A DNA stretch of 64,000 nucleotides from Neurospora crassa OR74A (Eukaryota > Ascomycota > Sordariomycetes > Sordariales > Sordariaceae). Numbering within the stretch: position 1 is the stretch's first letter; each line of letters begins with the position of its first letter. A program made the translations under genes and the position numbers. Positions 49,010 to 63,060 of this stretch are shown piece by piece. Location of the stretch: positions 4,216,001 to 4,280,000 of the forward strand of contig NC_026504.1 of assembly GCF_000182925.2 (NCBI RefSeq), given 5' to 3'. The notes below the pieces were generated by a model. The model was not told the DNA's origin, did no database searches, and saw only the letters and a program-made list of their open reading frames with translations.

Positions 49010-52000
49010 GTAGTAATAGTGTTTGTATAATTATAGCCCCCCTTAGGGAAGTAATACCTTTATCCTCCGCCGAGGGATTAAAAAGAATTCTATCCTAAAA
49101 TAATTAATAATTTAACTAAAAATATTCTATTAGAATATAGGGAAGTTGTATAAGAGGGGAAAATTTTTATTTAAGTAAGAAGAGACTTATAATATTGTAG
49201 TAATTTAAGAATTAGGTAGAAATTTAAATAAGGATATTTATTATCCTAAAAGCGGAAGGTATTTTAGGGTTAATTATTTAAAAAAGGGAAGGGCGGTAAT
49301 ATATATAAATAAGAAATAAAATTTAAAGGACTTAAATTTCCAAACCGGAAAGGATTGGACCGTAATTATATTTAAGAATTTAAAGAATCTAATAACCGTC
49401 TATTCTATTTACTCTCCTATCCTTATATAAGGAACGCCGGAATATTAATAAGGGTTACTACTCTTCGAATTTATCGAAGCTAGACCTCTAACGGGAAACC
49501 TAATTACTATTAGAAATTTCAACCTCTATTATTCTAATTAGAATTTAAAGAATAAAATTAACCTAAGGGCTACTCACTTCCTTATATAGGTATAATATTA
49601 AAAATTTAATTTATTTACCCCCTATAGTAAATTAATTAAATTTAAGAATATAATATAAAGAGAGAGGGATAGAACAATCAATTATATATAATTATTACCT
49701 AGAATTAAAGTTGAATATTAGGGAGCGTAGTAGTACGAGTAAACCGGCTCGGACTACTACCTTTAAGAAATTTAAATTTAAATAGGAAGAAAAATTAAAA
49801 AAATTAAAGAAGAAGGAGAATATAATTAGAATTTTATAAATATAGAAAAGGTGAAGGAGGCGTTGGAGAAACGGATATTAATCTTAAAAAGGATTAATAT
49901 AGTAGAGGACCTTAAATTCGCCTTTTATAAGTTCGATAGAGAATTTATAAGTATTATAGAAGAATTTGTCTTGTACCGGAAGAAAGGTTAAGGGAAGAGA
50001 GCGAATTAATAGACGTTAGGATATAAAATAATTATGAAAGAAATGTAAAAGATATATTAGGAGTAGTTTAAATACTAAATAATATTAAATTAGAAGGAAT
50101 TTATTAAAGCTATAATAAAAAAGAAGAGGATTATTACGAAGGTCTAGCAGGCTATATAGTACAATAACGTTGCTAAAATTTCGAAGAACCTAAATTAACT
50201 CTAACTATTAGAATAATAAGCCCGGACCCGAAGCTACTAATTAATAAATCTACCTAAACTACCGGCCTTTTAAACCTATAAAGAAGCAATAGAAATTGGA
50301 AATTATAGTAGTAAGGCCAAAATCCTTACCGACCGTTTTTTCCTAAAAATAAAAGTCCTAATAGATTACCTACTAAATTAAATTAAATTACTAAAAGGCG
50401 TTAATCCGATAATTATTAGTAACCTAATTAATAAAGAAGATGTTTAGGATATATTCTCCTAGATAGCGCCTAATAAAGCCCCTAGGGTCGATTAATATTT
50501 AAATAAATTTCTAAAATTATATAAGTAACTATTCTAATAAATTATAATATATTTAATATCTACCAGCCTCCAATTTAACTACTTCCTATAACGGTTTAAG
50601 GATATAAAAATTATTATTTTTAAGAAGCTTAAAAAGAGCGCCGCTTAATAAAAGTTAGTAAACGTATAGAAATTAATATTACTATTTAATAATATAGGAA
50701 AAATCTTCGAAGTACTTATAATTAAGAGATTTATATAAGTAGTTAAAGAATTCAACCTCCTACCGGAGGGCTAAATAGGTAACCGGGTAGGCCGTTTAAT
50801 AGAGTTTGTAATTTAGGTAATTACTAATATAGTATATACAATTTAGAAATTCGGAACTATAATGTTCCTTATACTCCTTAATTTAAAAGGAGCGTTTAAT
50901 AGAGTTAATTATAGGTAATTTTTATATATCCTATAGGAAATACAATTTTTAATATAAATTATTAAATAGGTAGCGAACTTCGTCGTTAGGAGGAGAGGCT
51001 CCCTCTTTTTCAATAATAAAATATCCTACCCCTATATAATTACTACTAGCGTACTATAAAGCTCCCCCCTCTCCCCTATTTTATTTATCCTCTTTATTAC
51101 CCTATTATACTAAAAGTTAGTAGTAATTCCGAATATAATTATAATCGGCTTTATAAATAATATTAATATTATAATAATAGCCCGTACTATTAAAGAAAAC
51201 TACCGGATACTACAAATAATATAGGAAGTATATTCGGAATAGGTAGGGGCGAAAAGTATAGAGTTCGAAGTAATTAAAATAGAATTAATATATTTTATAT
51301 AAATGAAGGCACTAAAGACGGAAACTCTCTAATTTAGGAATATTATACTTTAATTAATAAAATTAATATAATTCCTAAAGGTATAATTAAACTATAAACT
51401 CAATTATAGAATTTATACGGAAGTAGTAAAATAAAAAATAATAACCTAAACGAATATACTTACGAAATTAATAATAAAGATATAGGGTTACTCCTTTACT
51501 TAAATAAGGAAAATATATATTAAATATATTTATAGCACTATTATATATAAAGCCTCAATATTCTACTAACTAACTAAAATTAATAGGAAATTACAAAGAA
51601 TTACAATTAAATTAACGAAATACTAAACCAAATACTTGAAAATTATTACTAGAATATATAAAGCTACACTAATAAAAAACCTAGAAATAGAAATATTCTA
51701 TCCGCCGCTCAACTTCTACCTTAATAAGAAGGTCCGAACCTTTAAAGAAAAGTTCGCCTAAACGGACTAAACCCGGTTTATATAAGGAATAATAGCTTAA
51801 GTCTCTAATTATATTTAAATATAATAATCGAAAAATTAATTACCCGCCAATAAATTAAAAAGCAGTACAACTAAAATATAATAGGCCGAAGAATAAGTAC
51901 TAATAGAAAAATTATAAATAATAGTAACCGGCCCTCCCCCGGATTTAAGGACCCTATTACCGCTATTGCAAATCCTAGAACTAATAGCCGTTAACTAAGA

Positions 52001-52640
52001 AGAGTAATTAAAAAATACAACGAATCGGGAATAAATATTATATTACAACTACTACTTAGCGGCGGCAGTAATAAAATTAGAACGATAATACAAATTTACT
52101 ATTACCGACCTTACCCTTAAATTTAATAAAAATGCTATTTAGCAATATATAGTCGGTATAAAAAAGAAGAAAGGAAAACGCTAAAAATTAAGAGAAAATA
52201 AAAAAGAATTATACTTACTAATTAAAGTAAAGAATTCCCTCCTTATTTAAACTAAAATAGAAATTATTAACCTCCGGGCTTTCTTCTATAGGAAGAAAGT
52301 ACCGGACGTTCTAACCCTTATCTACACCTACGGACTCAAAAAGGAGACCTTCGCCTATATTATCCTAAATTACTTTAATGCAAATACTAATTTTTAGGAT
52401 AACTTAGAAATTTAGCTATTAATAAAAAAGGAATTCCAAAAATTCCTAAACAACGGAGCTAAAACCGAAAGAATTCTATTATAAATATTAAAATTAAGAA
52501 GGTTAAAAGAATACTAATTAGTAATCGAATTAAAAGAGGAGTAGCGTAAAGAAATTACAAAGTACTCCTAAAAAGAATATAGAATATTAATAATATTAAA
52601 ATAAAAAAATAAAAATAGGGAGGAAATAATTATATTAATT
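49010..52640 (+). pseudogene. LINE ORF2 remnant (endonuclease, reverse transcriptase, Cys-His tail)
   Basis: The endonuclease part occupies about 49,200-49,680. Reverse transcriptase motifs are at 50,400-51,200: an APGxD-like region reading APRVD, then KGAFNRV, SSPLSPILFILFI and a catalytic FADD box now read GFINNIN (about 51,147-51,167), with Asp changed to Asn. Downstream, YTYGLKKETFAYIILNYF (about 52,323-52,376) is the C-terminal CTCGxKKET..H...C motif with Cys/His now Tyr. Many stops; no product. Confidence 0.82.
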
Positions 52641-54291
52641 ATAAGAGCTATTTAAATTATAATTATAATAAGAATTGAAAAATACTATTTAGCGAACATT
52701 TAATTACGTTTAAAAAATTATTCGAATAGCCCTATTATATAAACCTAATTTATAGTAACTTTATAACGCTACTAAATTTAATTATTATTTATAAAGGGGC
52801 GGCCGGGAGTATTAATAATTATAGGACTATTAGGAACAAAACTACTATTACTAAAACTAGAAACTATACGAATAAAAGTAGTAAAACTACTATTGCCGGA
52901 TATAATACATATAGGAGTAATAGTACTACTATTAAAACTAAATACAATCCAAACCGGGTTTATAGTACTACCGCTAGAAAGAGAAGGGATATAATTATAA
53001 CGAACATCTCTTATAATTAATTTACAATAACCCTTCTATTGGAAATTAGTAATACTATAATTAATAGTATAAGGAAGATGTTCGTAGTTAGTAAGCAATT
53101 CGTTACGCTCTAAACGAATATATATATAACGAGTGAAATCGTTAGCGATATAAATAAAGGCATCTAGGTTAAATTCGAACCTATTCTAACTACCTAATAT
53201 TATAATAATAATTGCCGCCTAAATAATATTATAAGCGTTATATAAATTTATAGGAATATTTAATATATATATTTTATAAGTATAGAAGTAAGTAGCGTTC
53301 TAAGTACTACCGGCTAAAATAGAAGTTAAATAATAATAAAAGAAAGGAAATATAAAAAATAAGAGATTTATTAATTATTAAAATAAAATAAATCTTCTTA
53401 ATAATAATTTTATAAAAGGTATTAGGGGAGCTAAACTTATTACTACGTAGGACGGAAGCGAAATTTAAAGTATAGTAAAAGTAAGGAATCTTACGAATAA
53501 TATTAATTAAATTAATATAAGAGCTAAAGAGAACGAAGAAGGAAATTATACCGGTTTGGAGGAGGACGACTACTAAAGAAATTACAAAGGGTACGAATAA
53601 AGAATATAAGCTCTAAAAATATAATTATAGGGAATATAAGGCCTAAGGATGTATTAGAAGAGGGACCCTCTATATTAAAAGTTAAATTAATCGGACTAGG
53701 GTAATAATAGCCGGAGGAAACTATTTTATTAGAAGGTACAATAAGGAGGAAGGAGAAGAAGGACTAGGAAGGGGCGCTATATAGGGAATTATATAAATAA
53801 AGGAAGGGGGTCCTTACGCTATTATAAATAAATATAAATTTGTAGAGTAATAGAATAAATAATAGGGAGGAGGTATTTATAAACGGAGTAAGGAGGCGGA
53901 GAGGTAGAATAATAAATAGAGAAATAGGACGGGGAAGTGAGAAAAAAGCGAAGGAAGGAACGGTAGGGAGTAAGATAGAAAGGTAGTGAAGGAAGCGGTA
54001 CGCTTAATTTAATTTTATTCCTATTATCCTTATTATTCTAGTATTAGGATAACACAACGGTAAAAAAAACGAAATTAATTTATTATAGCGGTGGGTGAGA
54101 ACCGTCATAGCTATAAATAAAGTAGGAGTAGTATAAAGAATTATAACCGAAATAGAGCTAAGGGTTTTCATCCGACGGTGCTTAATACCGTACGGTTTTC
54201 CCTTCTAGAGAACTGGAGAAGGACCCTATACTAATAAGGCGCTATAGTTATAGCATAGGGAATAAGACTATTATTATTATCGGCTTATTTA

Positions 54292-57200
54292 CAAACCGCT
54301 TTACTTTATTTATTTAATTACTCGGCGGCCCGGATATAATTTTCGGCCTTCCCTAATTAAAGAAGTACAACCCGGCGATTAATTAGTCTATTAAATCTAT
54401 AGAATTACTAAATTTTACTACTATAGAGGCGCCGCCCCAATCCAACCCTACCTAATATACTACCCCGGATCCGATACTTATTATAACGAACCCCTTAGTA
54501 GCTATAGGGCTTATAATGCCTATCCCCCGCAATAGGTCCCAACCTACCTCAAAACCGAAATCGTTATATATCCATTCCTCGACTATAAATAATCCTCTTC
54601 CTTCTAATAAACTACGCCTAAATGGCCGTATTTAGCCTTAAAATATTTCTATTTGTATTCTATTTACTACCAATTTTATCCTCTCGTATAAAGAGCCCGG
54701 TACGGAAGTCTACTATTATACACCGGACTAACTATATTACTTTATAAAGGAATAAATAAATAAAACCCCTAATCCCGGACTCGGCGACCCAACCGACCCT
54801 AACTAATTCCTCTACTACCTTAATAAAATTATACTTTAAACAATCCTCTAAGGACGGCCGACCGTACAACCCCTCTTCTAACCAATTATTAATTATAAGG
54901 ATTAAATAGTAAAATAGCTATAGCTCCGAATTATTTTAATAGAAGATATTTAGAAGTATATCGATAGTAAACCGCTACCAATCCGGTAAGAAATTTTTAC
55001 AACCCTCCTTAAATACCTCTAAAGGAAATAAAAAGCCTTCAACTCCAATACCGCCAAAATAATACCTCCGTACTACCCCTTCAATTATAAAATCAATTTA
55101 ATTCTAGGCTAAACCCCCCCTTACTACCGCCCCTATCCTATATCTTAGGAAGAACTTCGCGCTATCCGTAAGTATTTAGACGATAATTTCGCTATTAAAT
55201 TTATCCGCCTAAATTCCTCCTCTACTACTATTTCGGTTTTACTTATTAAGAAGCTAGCGGAAGTATCCGTATTTATATTAACTACCGGGGATTAAATAAC
55301 GCTACTATTAAAAATGAATACCTTATCCCTCTTATTAAAGAAATAATTAATACCCTTCGGAAAATAAAGTAATTTAGTAAATTTAATATAATAATAGCCT
55401 TTAATCGGCTACGGATCGTCCCTAGGGATAAATAGAAGACTGTTTTTATTATTAAATTCGGATTCTTCGAATACTTTATTATAAATTTTAGTATAATAAG
55501 CGCCCCCGCTTCTTTTTAATACTATATTAACTATATACTTTTTAACGTCCTTAATAAATATACTATTACTTACTTAAACGACGTTCTTATTTATAGTAAA
55601 ATAAAGGCGGAATATAAGCGCTACTTTAAGGATATTGTTTCCCGCCTACACAAAGCCGGCCTTACTATAAATATTCGAAAATACGAATTCTATAAATATA
55701 AAATAAAATATTTAGGTTTAATTATTTTTAGGGAAGGCCTTTGTATAGATTTGGAGAAAGTAAGCGCTATATTTAATTAGGGCGCCCTTAAAACGTTTAA
55801 GGATTTTTAGTGTTTTATTAAATGTGCGAATTTTTACTACTGTTTTATTAAAGGTTTTTCGAAAATCGCCTAACCCTTTACTGTACTTATATTAAAAAAT
55901 AAATAGGCTTTACCCCTAACCCTAGTAGTTATAATTATATTTAAATAATTTAAGGCCGTTTTTACTTTAATACTAGTATTTACTTACTACAACCCTAATT
56001 AGAAAATAGTCTTCGAAGTAAATATATCGAATTAGGCTTTTAGGGGCGTACTATTCTAAATTAATAAGGAAAGGAAATAGTACCCTATTACCTTCTTCTC
56101 CTTTAAATATTCCTTAGTTGAGTATAATTATAAAATTTATAATAAAGAATTATTTACTATTATTAAAACTTTTGAAAAATAGCACCCCAAATTCTAGGAC
56201 ACTAAGGAACTAGTAGAGGTTATTATAAATTATAAGAACTTACAATATTTTACTTCTATAAAATTCCTTAACTAATAATAAGTTCGGTAATCCAAATTCC
56301 TTAGCGACTTTCGCTTTAAGATTACCTACTGCCCCAGAGTATATACTGCTATCCTTAACGTATTTTTATACCTCTCTAATAGTACCTTAATTAATAAATA
56401 AAATATAAATAATAACTATATTATTAACCATATACGTACCTTCTTATTAGAAGAGAATTGGGCTATAAGATAAAGCCTAGGTAAAGACTTAGGCGGGCCG
56501 ATGCTAGCGAAATTCTTTATCCTTAATGCTAAATCCCTTATCGATAATTATATTAATATAGTTTACTTAGCTTCGCCGGAATCTCTAGCAGCCCTCGCAA
56601 TATTCTAAAACCCTAATTACAATATATTCCTAAAATAGTTCCGAAAAGTTATTAGCACTGCTATAACCGATTATAAAGTAGCCTATAGTAGGATCCTAAT
56701 TAAAAGTAAAACCTTTATTCCCTTTTACTTTAAAGCCCGGCTATAAATTTTATAATATACCTACGCTTTTATTCCGGAGGGATACCCTAAGCGGTTTAAA
56801 ATTTACAATTTTGCACGGCGGGCGTATATATAGCCGAACCTTTTCCGAAATATTACTGTCTTTATTTAAGGTTGCTATTTCTATATACGAATAAAGAACT
56901 CCTACCTCTTACCTCCTAGCCTACTTAAACTAATATTAGTATTATTTTATAATTAGTCTAATATTTCCATCGACCTTATTAGCCCCCTCCTAGCAATAAA
57001 GGTAAGTAGCTATACTTATACCTATATAATAGTTATTATTAATTGTTTTATAAAAATATATTATTATATCGGCGTATATAGCCTATTAATTAGGGCGACC
57101 GCTACAACCTTCCTATACGAAATTTACTACCTCTATAGTACGCCTAACTCTATTATCTCCGACCGGGGTATCTAATTCGTTGCCACTTTCTAGTAAGAAT

Positions 57201-58190
57201 TCTACTACTTATTAAATATTCAATAGAAGCTTTCCTCCTCTATTTACTCCGAAACCGACAATTAAACGGAGATTATTAATACTTATATTAAATAGTACCT
57301 CCGTACCTTCTATTCCTATTACTAGGATAATTAACTATAATAATTACCTTTAATAAAATTTGCAATTAATAATTATATTTCTAAGACTATTAGCCTCTCC
57401 CTATTTTTTACTAACTATAAATAGTATTTTAGAATAGGCACTAAACCGCTATAATATAAGGCCGGCCTAATATTACCGGTATAATACTAAAAATTATTAA
57501 ATATATATAGTATTAAGGAGCGGGTAAATAAAGTTACTACTAAGGCTTAATTATTTATAAAAGAGGTTTAAGAACGCTACTAATATTATACTAATATATA
57601 TAAGTCGGATACACCTAGGTATAAAGTAGGTAATAAAATTTAAATTAGTATAAAGTACTAGAATTAAGGTAAGCCCGTTGCTAAGTTCTTTAATAAGTAA
57701 GTAGGCCCTTTTACTATTAAAAAAGTATACCCCTAAACTATTACTATTATTATAAATATTTCGTATAAAGTTTTTCCGGTTTTTTACGTCTCCCTCGTCT
57801 ATTCTTACTAAAAGGGCTTCCTAAGCTAGAATGTATTTAATAACGCTTTAGATTAGCGAGCCCGTAGTGCTGTTACTTTTCTTACTAACCCTAAGGAAGA
57901 GGAATAGTATTTTAAATATATTATAAATTTTTATTAGAATAAGGACGGTAATTTAAAATATAGAATTAAATAGCCGAAATTATACTATCCCAATTAGCGC
58001 CTAATTAAGGACTTCCAAACGAATATTAGCGATATTAAAGACTTCTATTGTTGAAATTTAAAGAAGCCCGGCCCCTAATTACGGTAGGATAGAAATAAAA
58101 CGCTAAAGGAATTTTAGAATAATACTATTCGCCGAAGGAACCTCTAGCTACGCAATTAAAACCGCCCTACTTTTAACCTAAGGAATTTTA
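54292..58190 (+). pseudogene. pol remnant of element 2 (RT, RNase H, integrase, chromodomain)
   Basis: Continues the frame interrupted by the LINE. Reverse transcriptase (about 55,150-55,800) begins LRKYLDDNFAIKFIRLNSSS; the YxDD box reads YLNDVLIYS (55,571-55,597), first Asp changed to Asn. RNase H (about 55,980-56,440) includes EYNYKIYNKELFTIIK. Integrase (about 56,700-57,480) has the zinc-binding region and core fragments such as SDRGI*FVATF. A chromodomain-like stretch (about 57,890-58,050; KDGNLKYRIK, then FQTNISDIKDFY) ends the protein. Stops are abundant. Confidence 0.82.
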
Positions 58191-59763
58191 CAATTTTCTT
58201 TTATAGTTATTCTTAATAATTTTCTTTTTTTTATAAACCTTATATTTTTTACGAAGAGATAATATTATTTTTAGCGTATTTAATAGCGAATTGCTGCAAC
58301 TTTATTACTTTTCTATTACTATTATTAAAGTATTTCAGTATAATTACTCTAATTAATTTCTATAATTAAAACCCTAAAACCTAAATTCCTATTTCTGTAA
58401 TACTATTATTTCGGAACTAATATAGTAAAATACTATGAGTAGAATAGGATTATTAAATTTTAAGCCTAAATAGGATAATTAAATATAATTTAGCTAATAA
58501 ATTCCTTTATATTTTTGGGGGTGGGGTCCTTAATAGTAGAAGCTACGCGAGAAACCTCTACTTCGATACTAGAACGGAATTAGAACTTAGTTATAGACTA
58601 CTAAATAAAGTTAATATTACCCTCTAATAAGCGAGGCTTTATATCCTCGGCCTAAATATAGCGCTTTCTTATAAGTATATTATAAGTAGGATATAGGCCG
58701 TTAGTAGTTATTAATATATTGTAGTGTAAATTAATAGCGATTTATACTTCGGTATATTAATATATTATTAATATTTTAATATCGCAACCCTAATAGTACT
58801 CTATTAATACTCCCTCTATTATTTATAATTTTCTTAATTGCTTTTTTAGTACCAACCAAACTATAGTTGCTACGAATATTCTCTTCGATAGTAATAAAAT
58901 TCTTAAATAATTTCTTTATTTTAATAATAATAACTATACAAATCGCCTCGTTCTAAATAAATTTACCGTCCTCCTTCTTTTAAAAGGAGGTAGCCTAAGT
59001 AATTAAGGAAATAGCGTTGGAATAATCGTTAATTATTAATATAATAGCTTTATTTCGTTAGTAATATATTAAGATTAAGATATAATAAAATAATTTATAG
59101 GGTTATAATTATCTTTAAAGATACGGCAGTGGTAATATTTCTTCTTCTTACTAAGGGGAAGAAGGTATTGAATTTTTAGCGGTTCAATGCTATTAATTTT
59201 AGTATTAAGATTGTAATAACGTAGGTAGGATATGTAATTTAAATTAGGTATAAGAGTTACTAAAGTAGCTTTTTAAGTAGTAGTATAACCTTTAACTATT
59301 TCGGTAGTATAATATACGACTTTTTTCTTAAAGGTTTTAACTCTATTTATAGTAACGGTATAGGAGTAATACTTTTTTAAGAGCGAAGCGAGGGGGTTTT
59401 AGTAATAATATGCTAGTAAAAGAGGAAGTAATAGAATATAATTATTATTAAAATAAAGAAGGAGCGAGGGAAAGGAGGAGGAGGGAGGGGGATAGAAGGA
59501 AGAGGAGGGAAGTAGGAGGTATGCGCAATATGCGGGCCTTATACTACTAGGAATAAATTAGGATTAGTACGTTACTATTTTAAGGGCGCTTTACTATTGC
59601 GGTTACTATTAGGGGTAACGAATCCCGGTAGGCGGCGTACGGACCTAAGTGTGCCTTAGCGCTCTACAATTATAATACCGCTATATTAGTGAGGGAATGT
59701 AAAGACCTTAAAGGTTTATTTTATTTATAATTAAAGTTAATTACGTTTTGGGGGCCCGGGTAC
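58191..59763. other. 3' non-coding part of element 2
   Basis: AT-rich sequence between the chromodomain remnant and the 3' LTR, with a G-rich purine stretch (59,390-59,520) and GGGGGCCCGGG just before the LTR, probably the polypurine tract. No coding signal seen. Confidence 0.6.
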
Positions 59764-59934
59764 TATTACGGTACTATATAATAATAATTTAGCACCCTTA
59801 GCGTTCCGGTACCGAAGTCTAACTGTCTTATTAATTATACCTTTACTTAGCTTATATATATAATCTGAGAGTAGAGTTTTCGCTACTCTCTTCCGATCTT
59901 CTTCTCTTCGTACAATATTACGTCTTTTCCAAGT
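59764..59934 (+). repeat. 3' LTR of element 2, truncated by the assembly gap
   Basis: 171 bp match 45,172 onward. The gap begins after CTTTTCCAAGT, about 20-25 bp before the LTR end by comparison with the 5' copy. It keeps some CpG-rich motifs better than the 5' LTR. Confidence 0.82.
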
Positions 59935-60034
59935 NNNNNNNNNNNNNNNNNNNNNNNNNNNNNNNNNNNNNNNNNNNNNNNNNNNNNNNNNNNNNNNNNN
60001 NNNNNNNNNNNNNNNNNNNNNNNNNNNNNNNNNN
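59935..60034. other. Assembly gap of 100 N
   Basis: Exactly 100 N, a conventional placeholder, so the true length is unknown. It falls inside an LTR, as expected when repeats are collapsed or scaffolded. Confidence 0.98.
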
Positions 60035-63000
60035 GATAAAATTATTCTACTCTAATATACTAATAAAAATTATTATAATAGAAGGTAGGAAATAAAATAA
60101 TTTTATTCTAGATAGCGATAATAAATAAATAACGAATATAGATATCGGTATATAAGAATATTAAAATTCCTATTATTTTTATATTTTAGGATTTAAATTT
60201 TTATTTTTATTATTCTCTTACTTTTAATTTTATTTTACTTTCCATTTTCTACTTCTAGTTTAATATCCCCTCTAATTCTAATTTAATTATCGGAATATTA
60301 TATATATTCAAATTTCTCTTATTTTTCAATTTTAACTCCTTAAATCCCATCCTTAATATAAATTCCTATTCTTACCCTATTTAAAGAATAAATTATAACG
60401 ATATAGCGCCCGGTATAATCCTTAGCTTTGCGAATCGAATTTTAGGTTTACAATTTATCTTTTCAATTATCTCCTACGCTACTCCAATTATATCCGCTAT
60501 TCTAATTACATCCGTTACTCCAGTTATATCTATACCGCTAATTAAAGCCCCTCCACCGTCTAGTACTATTATTGATAATATTATTCTATAAACCTAATTA
60601 TAGATAGCCGCGTCCGTACTAACGTTTACAATTCTACTTCCAATTAACCTAACTATCCTCGCTCTAGTAAATTCCATTCCTAATTTTATAACCTTTTTAT
60701 AAATTTTATTAACTATTATATTAATATAAACTTCTAAAGTAATTAGTATTAAACGCCCCTACTTAAATTTATTATTTACTTCGTTTAGTAATAGCTATTC
60801 TACTTCTAATACCGGGTTATTCAATTCGTCTTCGAATAGCAACTATTATAATACCCGAATGCTAACTCCCAATATTATATCCTCTCCCTTAGTAATCCTA
60901 ATAATAGCTCCCGCTCTAATATCGGTAGCTTTAGCTACGGATAAGCCTTTTACCCGCAAGCGGAAAATAGAACGTACTAATCCTATATAGTAGGACTATT
61001 TTAAAATTATATTTAAGAATAATTGTAAAATATAAAAGATTAATATACTTCTAACTATAGATTAATTTCTTAAGGAGACTATTATAGACGCGGTTACTAC
61101 TTATCTAGAAGGCAATATTAAAATATTTGCTAGGGCTTAAAACCTTACGAAATTCTTATTAAACTTCAATTTATAGAAGAGTAATATATTGAAGAAGGCT
61201 AAAGTATATTCTAATTACCCGCTTATAACTTAGGGTATAACTAACTATATTATAGTAATATACCGTAGTATACATCGATTAATAGAGCTAATTGGCTACT
61301 TATAATAAATTTTCGAAGGTCAATAATTTCTAGTAGTAGAAATAGCTGGAAGGTAGCATTATAGAATTCTATAAAGTATTTAAATTTATAAAGGGTTATA
61401 TTAATATAGAATCGTCTAAGCCCAATACTTAGAAATAGTACCGCTATAAATTATATACTTATTTATTCTTATCCCTATAAAATAATTATACCCTAACTAA
61501 CTATTTTTATTTTAGTACTATATATTTAAATTATAAGTGTTACTACTATAAACGTTAAATTGCAGCGCTAGAATCAAAATAGGATACTATACGACGTAAC
61601 CCTATTTAATAATACGTAGTATCGAAAGAATTTTATTAAAATAGTAAATAATGCAGCTTAGGGTAAACCTCCCGAACCGATTAACTTCTATATTATAACG
61701 GCTAGAAAGATAATACCTATTTAGGATAATAAATAAAACGAAAGCCCTACGAATCCTAAGGAATCTACATACACCTAATTCTTCTTTATTCTATTTAACG
61801 ATAATAATAGCTATAATATTCAATTTTAATAATTAAATCATCCGTTCCCCCCTTTTCTAATTATTAAATTTAATACTGCTATTTATATTTATTTTTACTC
61901 TTTATAACTCTTAATAATATCTATCGAATTCAAAGTCGCTATTATTTATATATTCAATATTTTTTTTTCTTTCTAGGTTATTAGTAACTATTAATAATAG
62001 TACGAAGGTAGGCTTTATTTTAGAGGGAATATATAGTATAATTTATTTTATATAGAAGTTATTTAGCTTCTTCCTTTATTTTAAATAATTATATTATTTT
62101 AGTTACTATTATATATATTAATAATAACTCCCGTCGGTAAAGTTTTAATATATTATAATAATTTAAATTTACTACTTCTATTTTCACTTCTTTGTATTTA
62201 CCTCTTATAACTTTATAGAATAATATTTAAATATTATTGTACTATATTCTTAAATATTAAAGGGATAGCTTAGTATTATATAATATATCGCTCTATTATT
62301 ACTTAGTAATATATATACTTTAAATTTAAAGGTACGAATAATATTTAATTTCTAATAAGAGAAGTGTAGAACTTAAATTTCCAATACTAGAAATATATCC
62401 AAATATATTATTACTAATATCTCTCTACTATCCCTTAATTCCTATTCTAATACCAAACTAATACTACACAATATCGTCTAATTTCATCTCCCACTCCCAT
62501 CATTTTGTATATTAAATTCGAGACTTATAATAATAAACCTATAATTTTATTATTTAAATTTAATTATTTACTCTAAATAAAGCGAGGTAAGGATAATTTA
62601 ATATTCTCGTTACTACTATTCCAACTTCCTATAATTTTTCTCCCAAATTTTTACTAAAATAATTTCTCTCTCCTAAAATAATTTCTCTCCCAAACTCTTA
62701 TTAAAATAATTTTTCTTACCCTACCATTATTCATTCTATTAGTTCGCTCGTCAGTAAATCTTTACGTAGGCAAGCAATTTCTTTCCTAATAACTTCTACT
62801 ATTACTCCGCTATTTCTATCCTTATTTCCCTTAACGTTCTACTACTATACTATTACTAACGTTAAATAATAATTACTTTAAAATAATAATAATATTACTA
62901 TAATAATTTAATATATATTCCCACCCAACTCTATTTTATACTTTAATTTTTAGTACCTACTAAAAACTTTCTTAAATTAAAATTAAAATTAATTAACTTG

Positions 63001-63060
63001 CGAGTTATAACGGCTGCAAAATAATAAAGTAAAAGAAATAAAAATTCTCCGCTCCTTAAA
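60035..63060. other. RIP-degraded repeat DNA, not classified
   Basis: AT-rich. A plus-strand region at about 60,950-61,330 reads as a possible protein remnant (RKRKIERT... TTYLEGNIKIFARA) with former Gln codons as stops, but I cannot assign it. No LTR seen. Confidence 0.45.

Larger units (their letters stand above)
47332..54279 (+). mobile_element. Tad1-like LINE (non-LTR retrotransposon), 6.95 kb, inserted in element 2 pol
   Basis: Flanked by a 14-bp direct repeat TATCGGCTTATTTA (47,318-47,331 and 54,278-54,291), the expected target-site duplication. It carries two degraded plus-strand frames: ORF1 with a zinc knuckle, and ORF2 with endonuclease, LINE-type reverse transcriptase and a C-terminal cysteine-histidine motif. 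The 3' end is a short ATT-repeat tail (about 54,269-54,279). The 5' 150 bp keep CpA and normal composition, while the rest is RIP-degraded. It appears nearly full length, unlike most 5'-truncated LINE copies. Confidence 0.85.
45172..59934 (+). mobile_element. RIP-degraded Ty3/Gypsy chromovirus (element 2), with a nested LINE and a gap in its 3' LTR
   Basis: The 5' LTR is 45,172-45,365. The matching 3' LTR starts at 59,764 and is cut by the assembly gap at 59,935. Plus-strand gag precedes, and RT, RNase H, integrase and a chromodomain follow, a 6.95-kb LINE that splits pol. Without the LINE the visible part is about 7.8 kb. Stops at former Gln/Trp codons and TA-rich composition show RIP. The LTR (about 194 bp) is shorter than and unrelated to that of element 1, so this is a different family. 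Confidence 0.88.
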
